Shown one piece after another: positions 9,085 through 17,107 of a stretch of DNA of 64,000 nucleotides (its first letter is position 1; each line of letters opens with the position of its first letter). The stretch is from positions 62,001-126,000 of the forward strand of contig NZ_JASHIU010000010.1 of the NCBI RefSeq assembly GCF_030733545.1, written 5' to 3'. Source of the stretch: Oceanicaulis sp. MMSF_3324. GTDB taxonomy: Bacteria > Pseudomonadota > Alphaproteobacteria > Caulobacterales > Maricaulaceae. The notes under the pieces are model-generated. The model saw only the letters and a program-made list of their open reading frames with translations, had not been told where the DNA came from and searched no databases. Made by a program: the position numbers and the translations under genes.

Positions 9085-9214
9085 CGTCAATCTGGTGACA
9101 TCCATGTTACGCTCGCAACCTTGTCTTATCGGCGCCTTGACCGCGCCGCATTCGTCGATTGATTTGGCGGTTAACCGAAGCAGACTCGCCGGTTTCCCGG
9201 CCAAGGATTTGCAA

Positions 9215-10669
9215 ATGCGCCTGATCGCGTTCGCCGCCTGCCTCTTCCTGTCGCCCGCCGCCTGGGCGCAAAGCGTGACCATGCCGGCTGCGGCGGACGA
9301 AGTGCTTGCGGTCTGGCAGGTCGACATTTCCTCGGTCAGCTCGAATACACAGCGCAGCAGCCAGACCCGCAGCGTGCGCTATGGCCCGGACTGGGCCAGC
9401 TGGGTCACCGAGCAAGGCGCCCAGATGTGGCTCGATATCAATGAGCGCGCGCTGTATGCGCAGGCGCGCGGCCAGAACGATATCGTGCGCACCAGTCTTT
9501 TCGCCGAAGCACGTCGCCATCTCGATATCTATGTTGCGCTCAGCGAAGGCGGACGCCGCGACGTCATCAGCTTTGGCAATGCCGGCACGTTCGACCGCGT
9601 CTGGCTGGAGGCCGCCACGGGGGTGGCCAGTCAGGGCGGCGCCCTGTCCCTGACCGAAACCGAGGCCGGCTTCATCGCGCTTTATGATGACCAGCTGGTG
9701 TTCCGCGCCGATTATGGCGAGGCCGATACGCAATGTGATGCGCCCTCCATTGGGCCCCAGCAAGCCGCCAGCGCCATGGCCTGGCTGCCTTATGTCGCGC
9801 CCATCCACCCGGAGATTCTGGCGCGCCTGTCCGAGGAAGACCGCTTCCCCTGCGCGTTCAGCTTCGTCGTGTACAGCCCTGACAGCCCGGCGGGCCGCCT
9901 GGAGCGCTGGACCCGCGTCGAGGCCGATGACGCGGCCATGCCGGAACTGCCGCCCCTGCCTGATGACGCCGCCGTCATCCCGGCCGGCGCTGACCGTCTC
10001 AGCCAGGTGATGGACGCCGCGCAAAGCGCGCTCGCCAACGCCCAGGACGCCGCGCCGGATTTGCAGGACTTCTTTGATGAAAGCCAGAGCCTGCAGGAAG
10101 ACGGCGACTATGCAGGCGCGCTTCTGGTTCAGATCCACGAAACCCATCATTTTGGCCCCTGCCCGGAAGCCTCGATCGGCAGCGACAGGCTGACCTGCGC
10201 CTATGCCAGCGCCCTGGCGCTGCAGGGACGCGAACACGAAGCCTTCCGCGCCTTGTCGCGGGGCCTGGACGCACTGGCGCAGGACAATCCGGCTGAAGCG
10301 GTCGACCTGATTGCGCCCTTCATCGAGCGCGACGGCCATCCCGGCGCCGCCGCTCGTCTTCTGACCGCCAAGGCTCTGATCGCCTGGGGCCGGGTCGGCC
10401 TGCAGGCCCGCCCCGACCTTGATCCGGCGCAATTGCTGGCCGAAGCCCTGATCATGGACCCTTATGCGCCGGATGCGTATTGGGGCCTGGGGCAGCGCTA
10501 TCTGGCGGCAGGCGCGCCGGGGCCGGCCTGGTCATTATTTGATCTGGGCCGCCAACTGCCCCGCCCGATCGACCAGACCCCGCTCGCCCAGGCCGACCTC
10601 CTGGAAGCGCGCATGAGCGAGCTGGCGCCCTTCTGGCTCCCCGCCGACCCGACCACACCTGTTCAGTGA
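9215..10669 (+). CDS. Exported TPR-like protein of unknown function
   Basis: 484 residues from ATG 9215, with AAGGA seven bases upstream. The signal peptide MRLIAFAACLFLSPAAWA is probably cut before QSV. The middle part is beta-rich with few recognisable motifs. From about residue 270 the sequence becomes helical with TPR-like spacing (DYAGALLVQIHETHHFGPCPE, EHEAFRALSRGLDAL, PDAYWGLGQRYLAAG), giving about four repeats. Two Cys in FGPCPE and LTCAY may pair. It is probably periplasmic and is divergent from the MerR gene, sharing its regulatory region. No specific family is recognised. Confidence 0.8.
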   Translation: MRLIAFAACLFLSPAAWAQSVTMPAAADEVLAVWQVDISSVSSNTQRSSQTRSVRYGPDWASWVTEQGAQMWLDINERALYAQARGQNDIVRTSLFAEARRHLDIYVALSEGGRRDVISFGNAGTFDRVWLEAATGVASQGGALSLTETEAGFIALYDDQLVFRADYGEADTQCDAPSIGPQQAASAMAWLPYVAPIHPEILARLSEEDRFPCAFSFVVYSPDSPAGRLERWTRVEADDAAMPELPPLPDDAAVIPAGADRLSQVMDAAQSALANAQDAAPDLQDFFDESQSLQEDGDYAGALLVQIHETHHFGPCPEASIGSDRLTCAYASALALQGREHEAFRALSRGLDALAQDNPAEAVDLIAPFIERDGHPGAAARLLTAKALIAWGRVGLQARPDLDPAQLLAEALIMDPYAPDAYWGLGQRYLAAGAPGPAWSLFDLGRQLPRPIDQTPLAQADLLEARMSELAPFWLPADPTTPVQ

Positions 10670-10672
10670 TCA

Positions 10673-10772
10673 GATTCTCTCCGATTTAAGAGAGATTTAC
10701 GAGGCGTTAACCGCATCACCTGCTCTTGAATCAGAGTTGGGTCCGTGCGTTCGCCCGCCGGAGCGGTGATTC
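10673..10772. promoter_or_regulatory. Cluster of three GANTC (CcrM methylation) sites upstream of podJ
   Basis: GATTC at 10673-10677, GAATC at 10728-10732 and GATTC at 10768-10772 fall within 100 bases, several times the chance density of about one per 256. In Caulobacter, such sites in promoters recruit GcrA in a methylation-dependent way. Function here is inferred. Confidence 0.5.
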
Positions 10773-10809
10773 TCTGTGGAAATACCAGATATGGCGCCTG
10801 CCACACTGG

Positions 10810-10826
10810 TTTACACATTATTAACC
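10810..10826 (+). promoter_or_regulatory. CtrA-like box before podJ
   Basis: TTTACACATTATTAACC matches the CtrA pattern TTAA-N7-TTAAC with one mismatch in the first half. It lies about 42 bases before the podJ start, where binding would overlap the promoter region. Confidence 0.55.
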
Positions 10827-10867
10827 GCGTCTATAGGGTCGAAACTGGACAATGGAGATGAGTCGGC

Positions 10868-13800
10868 ATGCCGCCTGTGGCGCCCTGGAGTGTGAAGGGG
10901 ATTGATCCCCGCGCCCGCGCCCTCGCCAAATCTGCGGCGAGGCGTGAAGGCATGACTCTGGGCGAATGGCTCAATCGGGTCATCATGGATGACGGCGTCT
11001 CCGACACGGCCAAGGACTGGGATGACCAGCTTTCCCGCTTTCCCGGATTCGGCGGCGGCGATGATGGCGGCCCCGGTCATGACGACCAGCTGAGCGAGTT
11101 GGTTCAACGTCTGTCCGACCGGCTTGAAGCCTCCGAACGGCGCTCGACCCAGGCGCTCTCGCATATCGACCAGTCCGTCACCGCGATCTCGCGCCGTCTC
11201 GACATGATCGAAGACAGTGTGGATGAGGATGGCGAAAGCGCACAGGACGCGCTCAAGCGCACCCGCGCTCAGCAGGATGAACTGCTCGACCGGGTGCGCC
11301 GCCTTGAACGCACCGGTCCGGCTGGCGGCGCGGATCCCGCCGCGCTGAAATCGGTCGAGACCACGGTGGGCAAGCTGGCGGGACGGCTCTACGAGACCGA
11401 GCGCGATGTCCGCACCGAGCTCGATAATCTGGCGCACAAGGAAGAGCGTCGTCGCGACAGCGCCGAACGCGGCCTGGAAAAGCTCGGCCAGCGCCTTGAA
11501 GACACCGAAAAGACTCTAACCGACGAGACCCGCGCTTTGCGCGATCTGGTCGAGACCCGCGATGAGCGCACTCAGTCCTTGCTGAGTGATCTGCAAGACA
11601 CTTCACGATCCTTGCAGAGCCGCATCATTTCCGCGGAGAGCGCGACGCAACGCGCCGCTGAAGCCCTGGCGGGTTCGCAAGAGAGGCTGGACGCCCGTTT
11701 GCGCCAGCTCGAAAGCGTCCAGTCCAACGCGCTCAAAGATGAAGACGTCCAGCGCCGCATTGATGCGCTGGCGCGCGAAGTCGCCGATGTGATCCGTGAT
11801 ACGCGCAGCGAATGCGCGCGCCAGATCGCCGAAGTCTCTAAGAACAGCGACAGCCCGCGCCTCGAGCGCGCCCTGGCGGATGCCGAGGCGCGCCTTCAGA
11901 CCGCCGAGCAACGCCAGTCGGACGCCCTTCAGCGCATCGGCGCGGAAGTCGCCCGGCTGGCCCGCGCCGTTGATCAAAGACTGGATAAGTCCGAGCAGCG
12001 CCTTCAGCAGCGCCTGGACGAAGCCGAAGCCAAGCGACAGTCCAAGGAAGATCGCGCCGACATCGAGGCGCGCCTGGACAAGGTGCGCCAGGATAACAAC
12101 GTCGCCGTGCGGCGGATCGGGGAACAGGTGGCCAAGCTTGGTGAAAACTTGGCGGACCGCGTGCAACAGGCCGAGCATCGCTCGGCGCAAGCGGTCGAAG
12201 CAGCGGGCGAGCGCATGGCCCAGGTTGTCGAACGTCTAGAACACTCCCGCTCCAATACGAGCGAGCAGGATCTTGAAACGCGCATCCGCGCTTCTGAAGA
12301 ACGCACGGCCGAACGCATCGAGAAGGCCATGACCGGTCTTCACGAGCGTCTGGACCAGGCCCGGCAGGACACCAGCGAAGCGCTGTCGCCGGTTCAAAAG
12401 GCGATGAACGCGCTGGCGATCCGGCTTGAAGCGATCGAGGGACGCAAGGGCAAATCCAAGGACAAGGACGCCGATGAGTCCAAGGCCGTGGTCCAGGAAG
12501 CGGATGACGCCATCAACGACTTCAACAAGCCTTTGCCCGAAGCGCCCGATCGCTGGGTCAACAACGACGAGGCGGATGACGATTTCGCGCTTCCGGGTCA
12601 TGATGATTTTGACATCAAGGCCGAGCCGGCGCGTCCGTCCTCTTTCAACCGCCCCGAGCCGGGCCCGGTCGTCGCCGCCAAGCCCCAAACCGCATCGCAA
12701 CACAAGGCGCCCCAGCCAGAGCCAGCGCCCGAAGCGAAAGCAGAACCGCGCAAATCCGCCGCCCTGGGCGCGACTGCAGACGCCGATTTCCTGGCCAAGG
12801 CCCGCAAGCAGGTGCGCGCCAATCGCGGCGGAGAGGCAGGGTGGACCCCACCCGTCGAACGCGAGAAACGCGGCGGCAACCGGACCTTGCTGCTGGGTGC
12901 GAGCGCGCTCGGTTTTCTGGCTGTGGCTGCAGCCGCGGGCATGCTGATCCTGGAAGCGATCAACGGACCGGAAGAAGCCGCCTTGAACGCCGATCCGTCC
13001 GCCTCGCTTTCGAGCCTGTTCTCAGAGCCGGCGGATTTGTCAGCCCCCTCCGCAGAGTTGCGGTCCGAGCCCGCGCTTTCAGACGAGACCGTTGCACCGG
13101 CAGCGGATCCGCAGACTGCGCCAGCGCCGACGACCGAACCGCAGACCGCTCAAACCCAATCCCAGGCTGAGCCTGCACCGGCTCAGGCTGAGCCTGCACC
13201 GGCTCAGGCCGACACTGCACCGGCTCCGGCGCCCGCCCCGCAGACGCGCCCGGCGGCTGGCGATCAATCGCCCAGCCTTGAGAGCGCGGCTGCAAGCGGC
13301 GACGCAGTGGCGCGCTATCAGCTGGCGCTGCAGCAGCTTGAAGACCAGCGTTACAGCGACGCCGCCGCGCTGATGCGCCGCGCCGCCGAACAGGGCGTGC
13401 CCGCTGCCCAGCGCCGGTTCGCCCTGATGCTGGCCAATGGCGAAGGCGTTCCGGCCAATCCGGCGGCCGCGCGTGAATGGATGGCCCGCGCCGCCGAGAA
13501 CGGCAATGTGCAGGCCATGCATGATGCGGGCGGCATGTTCATCAATGCCGAAGCCACGCCGGACTTTCAGACAACGGCCGCCCGCTGGTTCGAACAGGGC
13601 GCGCTTCACGGGCTTGTGGACAGCCAGGTGAATATCGCCCTGCTGTTCAAGGAAGGGTTCGGCGTCCCGCAAAGCCCCGCTGACGCCTATGCCTGGTTCA
13701 CCATCGCCGCCAATTCGGGTGACGCCGAGGCGCGCAACTCCGCCGCCGAACTACGCTCGATGCTGACGCCTGAACAACGCGCGGCGGCGGAATCGGTGGC

Positions 13801-14074
13801 GCAGAACTTCACGCCGCGTCCCTCTGATCCCGAAGCGCAGGGCGATTACCCGCCCCAGCCCTGGCAAGAGGGCGCCGTGGCGAGCCCGGCGCAGGTTGCG
13901 CGTACTCAGGCCCTGTTGTCCCAGCTGGGTTATCAGCCGGGCCCGGCCGATGGCATGATGGGATCACGGACACGCAGCGCCATTCGCGACTTCCGTCGCT
14001 CCGAGGGCCTGACGGTGTCGGACCGGGTGGACAGCGTCCTGCTCTCACGGCTTGAACAAGCCGCCGCCGGCTAA
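10868..14074 (+). CDS. podJ: PodJ-type polar localization factor (coiled coil, TM, Sel1 repeats, peptidoglycan-binding domain)
   Basis: 1068 residues in the PodJ arrangement. The N-terminus PWSVKGIDPRARALAKSAARREGMTLGEWLNRVI is the conserved PodJ start. A long coiled-coil region follows (about 60-530), rich in Arg/Glu heptads, then an acidic and Pro/Ala-rich linker. A single transmembrane helix lies at about 673-698. The periplasmic part contains an Ala/Pro repeat tract, three to four Sel1 repeats (about 808-975, e.g. MLANGEGVPANPAAAREWM) and a C-terminal peptidoglycan-binding domain (about 1010-1060). In Caulobacter, PodJ organises the new pole for pili, chemotaxis proteins and PleC. An upstream CtrA-like box and GANTC cluster fit cell-cycle control. 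Confidence 0.88.
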   Translation: MPPVAPWSVKGIDPRARALAKSAARREGMTLGEWLNRVIMDDGVSDTAKDWDDQLSRFPGFGGGDDGGPGHDDQLSELVQRLSDRLEASERRSTQALSHIDQSVTAISRRLDMIEDSVDEDGESAQDALKRTRAQQDELLDRVRRLERTGPAGGADPAALKSVETTVGKLAGRLYETERDVRTELDNLAHKEERRRDSAERGLEKLGQRLEDTEKTLTDETRALRDLVETRDERTQSLLSDLQDTSRSLQSRIISAESATQRAAEALAGSQERLDARLRQLESVQSNALKDEDVQRRIDALAREVADVIRDTRSECARQIAEVSKNSDSPRLERALADAEARLQTAEQRQSDALQRIGAEVARLARAVDQRLDKSEQRLQQRLDEAEAKRQSKEDRADIEARLDKVRQDNNVAVRRIGEQVAKLGENLADRVQQAEHRSAQAVEAAGERMAQVVERLEHSRSNTSEQDLETRIRASEERTAERIEKAMTGLHERLDQARQDTSEALSPVQKAMNALAIRLEAIEGRKGKSKDKDADESKAVVQEADDAINDFNKPLPEAPDRWVNNDEADDDFALPGHDDFDIKAEPARPSSFNRPEPGPVVAAKPQTASQHKAPQPEPAPEAKAEPRKSAALGATADADFLAKARKQVRANRGGEAGWTPPVEREKRGGNRTLLLGASALGFLAVAAAAGMLILEAINGPEEAALNADPSASLSSLFSEPADLSAPSAELRSEPALSDETVAPAADPQTAPAPTTEPQTAQTQSQAEPAPAQAEPAPAQADTAPAPAPAPQTRPAAGDQSPSLESAAASGDAVARYQLALQQLEDQRYSDAAALMRRAAEQGVPAAQRRFALMLANGEGVPANPAAAREWMARAAENGNVQAMHDAGGMFINAEATPDFQTTAARWFEQGALHGLVDSQVNIALLFKEGFGVPQSPADAYAWFTIAANSGDAEARNSAAELRSMLTPEQRAAAESVAQNFTPRPSDPEAQGDYPPQPWQEGAVASPAQVARTQALLSQLGYQPGPADGMMGSRTRSAIRDFRRSEGLTVSDRVDSVLLSRLEQAAAG
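13163..13225 (+). repeat. Three 21-base tandem repeats in podJ
   Basis: Two identical units (13163-13183, 13184-13204) and a diverged third (13205-13225) encode QAEPAPA, QAEPAPA, QADTAPA in the periplasmic linker of the PodJ-type protein. Being in frame, copy-number change would only alter linker length. Confidence 0.9.
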
Positions 14075-14085
14075 GGCGCGGCGCG

Positions 14086-15012
14086 GTGCAGATCTACCTG
14101 CCCATAGCCGAGATTTCACTGAACCTCTGGCTATTGCTCGGCCTCGGTCTCGGTGTCGGTTTTCTATCCGGCCTGTTCGGGGTCGGTGGCGGCTTCCTGA
14201 TGACGCCCATCCTGATCTTCCTCGGCATTCCGCCGGCTGTGGCCGTGTCCACCCAGGCCAACCAGATCGTCGCCAGCTCGGTTTCGGGCGCCATCGCCCA
14301 TTTCCGGCGCAAGACGCTCGATATCAAAATGGGGCTCATCCTGCTCATAGGCGGGGTGGCCGGGTCCATTTCCGGCGTCCAGCTGTTTGGTCTTCTGCAG
14401 CGCCTGGGTCAGATCGATCTGGTTATTTCACTGTGCTATGTCGGCTTTCTGGGCATCATTGGCGGGCTGATGCTGGTGGAAAGCGTCAACGCCATCCGAC
14501 GACGGCGCGGCGCGGGCGGTTCGGTCCGTCCCAAACGGCGCAAGCGCGGGCTGATCGACGTCCTGCCCTTTAAGACCCGCTTCGCCGTATCCGGCCTCTA
14601 CATGAGCGTGATCCCGCCCATCGCCATCGGCTTTCTGGTGGGGGGGCTGGCGGCCCTGATGGGCGTTGGCGGCGGCTTCGTCATGGTTCCGGCCATGATC
14701 TATCTGTTGCGCATGCCCACCAATGTCGTGATCGGCACCTCGCTGTTTCAGATCCTGTTCGTGGCGGCGCTGACCAGCTTTCTGCAAGCGGTGCAGAACC
14801 AGACCGTGGATATGGTGCTGGCGGGCATCCTGATCCTGGGCAGCGTCGTGGGCGCCCAGATCGGCGCGCGTTTCACCAGCAAGATCCCCGCCGAGGAATT
14901 GCGCGCCCTGCTGGCGCTGATCGTGGTGAGCGTGTGCCTGAAACTGGCCTGGGATCTGACCAGCACGCCAGCGGACCTGTTCGTGCTGATTGATGCGCAG
15001 GGGGGGCAGTGA
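14086..15012 (+). CDS. TauE/SafE (TSUP) family permease
   Basis: 308 residues from GTG 14086, 11 bases after the podJ stop. About eight hydrophobic helices occur in two similar halves, each opening with the family glycine motif (GLFGVGGGFLMTPILIFLGIP near 27-47 and ALMGVGGGFVMVPAMIYLLRMP near 190-210). TSUP permeases move sulfite, sulfoacetate or other organosulfur anions across the inner membrane; the substrate here is unknown. A hydrophilic Arg/Lys-rich loop (about 140-162) separates the halves. It overlaps the TIGR02186 gene by one base, and that pairing is common in Alphaproteobacteria, so the two proteins are likely to act together. Confidence 0.88.
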   Translation: MQIYLPIAEISLNLWLLLGLGLGVGFLSGLFGVGGGFLMTPILIFLGIPPAVAVSTQANQIVASSVSGAIAHFRRKTLDIKMGLILLIGGVAGSISGVQLFGLLQRLGQIDLVISLCYVGFLGIIGGLMLVESVNAIRRRRGAGGSVRPKRRKRGLIDVLPFKTRFAVSGLYMSVIPPIAIGFLVGGLAALMGVGGGFVMVPAMIYLLRMPTNVVIGTSLFQILFVAALTSFLQAVQNQTVDMVLAGILILGSVVGAQIGARFTSKIPAEELRALLALIVVSVCLKLAWDLTSTPADLFVLIDAQGGQ

Positions 15013-15836
15013 TGATCAGACGAACCACCCTGATGCTGATCGTGATGATTGGCGCTCTAGTCGGTCTGCGCGCGCACGCAGCCCCGCCCGAAGGCGTTCA
15101 GCCGCCCGCCCAGATCGCCGCCGCACTGACCGAGGATGTGGTGGAAATCCGCTCCACCTTCGCCGGCGCGGAACTGACGCTTTATGGCGCCGCCACCGGC
15201 CTGCAGGAGGGCGATGACATCGTCGTCGCCGTGCGGGGCCCCGCTGGTGATTTGCGGGTGATGCAGAAACGCCGGGTGCTGGGCATCTGGGTCAACGCCG
15301 CGCCGGTGCGCTTTGAGGATGTGGCGGGGTATTATGCCGTCGCCTCGACGCGCCCCCTGTCCGAGTTCGCCAGCTTCTCCGCGCTTCGGCGCAACCAGAT
15401 CGGCATGGATCATGTGCGCCTGTACGCGCCCGAAAGCATTCGCCGTGAAACCCTGTTCGGGGTGCGCAATGTGATGGTGACCGATCTGGGCGGCGAGATC
15501 GTGGATTATCGCGCGGCCCTGGTGCGCAACAAGGCGCGGCGCGGCCTGTACGGTGAAGCGCCTGGCGGCGTCGAGCTGCTTGAGGGCGGCTTGTTCCGCG
15601 CCCGGGTGATCCTGCCGCCGACCACCCCGACCGGGACATATGACGCAGATGTGTACCTGTTCCGGGATGGCCAGCCCATCGCCACACGGCGTACGGATCT
15701 GAGCGTGGTGAAGGCGGGCGTCGAACGCACCATCTATGATCTGGCCCAGAACCGTCCGGTCGTGTACGCCTTGATCTCGGTCCTGCTGGCCCTTCTGGCT
15801 GGCTGGACGGCGGCCGCGGTCACCCAGCGGCGCTGA
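15012..15836 (+). CDS. TIGR02186 family membrane-anchored protein
   Basis: 274 residues. ATG 15012 overlaps the permease TGA by one base (TGATG) and follows a GGGGGG tract. A GTG three bases earlier is also possible. A signal peptide (about 1-24, ending AHA) is followed by a beta-rich periplasmic domain with GYYAVASTRPL and FRARVILPPTTPTGTYDADVYLFRDG, and a C-terminal transmembrane helix (about 248-268). This is the alphaproteobacterial TIGR02186/Alph_Pro_TM family, which habitually accompanies TauE/SafE permeases. It probably serves as a periplasmic partner of the permease; biochemical function is not established. Confidence 0.88.
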   Translation: MIRRTTLMLIVMIGALVGLRAHAAPPEGVQPPAQIAAALTEDVVEIRSTFAGAELTLYGAATGLQEGDDIVVAVRGPAGDLRVMQKRRVLGIWVNAAPVRFEDVAGYYAVASTRPLSEFASFSALRRNQIGMDHVRLYAPESIRRETLFGVRNVMVTDLGGEIVDYRAALVRNKARRGLYGEAPGGVELLEGGLFRARVILPPTTPTGTYDADVYLFRDGQPIATRRTDLSVVKAGVERTIYDLAQNRPVVYALISVLLALLAGWTAAAVTQRR

Positions 15837-15866
15837 TGGTTCACAGTCTGATACGAGGCGCCCGCC

Positions 15867-16361
15867 ATGCAACGTCTTAGCGAAGCTCCCCCCCTGGTCC
15901 TGATCCTCGGTTTTGGCGGCTTGCTGCCCTTTCTGGCCGGCGCGATCGGCGTGATGGCGGGCGGACAGGCCGCCCTTCAGGCCGCGACCGCCCTGCCGGT
16001 CTATTCCGCCGTGATCCTGTCCTTCCTGGCGGGCGGACGCTGGGCCGGCGAGCTGGTCATTCGCAGCGACAAGCCGCGCTCGGGCGTCATGATGCTGTCG
16101 ATCCTGCTCAGCCTGGCGGGCTGGATTGCGGTCGTGATCCAGGTCTGGAACCGGCCCGGCCTGCCGCTCGATCTGGAGCTGACCGGCTGGGGCATTCTGA
16201 TCGCGGGCTTCGTCGTGCAGTTCCTGTGGGACCGCACCGCCATTCGTGGCGCCACCTTCCCCGGCTGGTACATGCCGCTGCGCTTCATCCTGACCGCTGT
16301 CGTGGTGCTGTGCCTGGGGCTGACCGCCTTTGTCCGCAGCTCGCCGACCTTCAGCCTCTAA
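15867..16361 (+). CDS. DUF3429 integral membrane protein
   Basis: 164 residues with four to five hydrophobic helices (about 10-32, 45-58, 74-93, 105-122, 134-155). LPVYSAVILSFLAGGRWAGEL and FPGWYMPLRFILT are typical of DUF3429 proteins, whose role is unknown. It follows the TIGR02186 gene by 30 bases. Its TAA stop overlaps the TAG of the convergent pdeM gene by four bases, so the two cannot both end with a separate terminator. Confidence 0.85.
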   Translation: MQRLSEAPPLVLILGFGGLLPFLAGAIGVMAGGQAALQAATALPVYSAVILSFLAGGRWAGELVIRSDKPRSGVMMLSILLSLAGWIAVVIQVWNRPGLPLDLELTGWGILIAGFVVQFLWDRTAIRGATFPGWYMPLRFILTAVVVLCLGLTAFVRSSPTFSL

Positions 16362-17068
16362 TCGCCCAGAAGCCGGGCGCTGCTGACCGCGTAAACCCGA
16401 TCACGGCCCAGCATGTAGGCGTGCGGGCGCTGCCTGAAGAGCGGCGCATAGGCGTCGTCACAAACATTGAGCCCGCCTGTGAAGGCGCCGAAAGCGGGCA
16501 GGATCAGGCGCGCGCCATCGGTAGCGAAACAGCGTCGACGCACCCGACGCCCCTGCCCTGAAATCTTGGCGCAGGGATGCAGATGGCCCGCCACCTCGCC
16601 GGGCCGGTCCCCGGCTTGAGGTTCATGGCGCAGATGCAAGGGTCCGAGGTCAAGCTCGAACCCGGCGCGCCCGCCAAAGCGGGCGGGCGGTTTGGGGTCG
16701 TGATTGCCCTCGATCCAGACCCAGTCCTCCACCGACGCCACCAGCTCGCAAAGCCGGTCTGCATCGCCGGGGTCCATGCGGTCATCCGCCCCCAGGTCAT
16801 GAAAGCTGTCGCCCAGCGCCACAACACGACGCGGCTGATAGATGGAGATGGCGCCAGCAAGCCGGGTCAGCGTGGCGCGCGTGTCATAGGGCGGCAGGAA
16901 CTGGCCCCGCACCGCATAGGCGCTGCCCTTTTCAAAGTGCAGATCGCTGACCAGCATGACGCCCTCATCCACCCACATCGCCACGCCGGACGGATCGGCG
17001 ATCAGGCGTGCGCCGTTGACCGTCATGAGAACGGGATCTGTCTGAAGCGAGGCAAGCGGTCGGGTCAT
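16358..17068 (-). CDS. pdeM: Ligase-associated DNA repair phosphoesterase PdeM
   Basis: A 236-residue calcineurin-type metallophosphoesterase. Metal motifs are visible in order: SDLHFEKG (Asp42, His44), LGDSFHD, EGNHD, and GHLHP near residue 160. Proteins of this size and motif set are the PdeM component of the ligase-associated repair set (ATP-dependent ligase, Lhr-type helicase, metallo-beta-lactamase exonuclease, PdeM). All four components occur in this window. The exonuclease gene is immediately upstream, 39 bases away and on the same strand, so these two form an operon. The exact physiological substrate is not known. Confidence 0.88.
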   Translation of the reverse strand: MTRPLASLQTDPVLMTVNGARLIADPSGVAMWVDEGVMLVSDLHFEKGSAYAVRGQFLPPYDTRATLTRLAGAISIYQPRRVVALGDSFHDLGADDRMDPGDADRLCELVASVEDWVWIEGNHDPKPPARFGGRAGFELDLGPLHLRHEPQAGDRPGEVAGHLHPCAKISGQGRRVRRRCFATDGARLILPAFGAFTGGLNVCDDAYAPLFRQRPHAYMLGRDRVYAVSSARLLGD

Positions 17069-17107
17069 CGTTTCAATTAGGCGCGGCCGGTCGGGCGAGG
17101 CAAGACG

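Noticed and set aside
10676-10695. TCTCTC/GAGAGA hairpin after the TPR gene as a terminator
   Set aside because: Only six weak pairs with an eight-base loop and no convincing T-tract; also contains a GANTC site.
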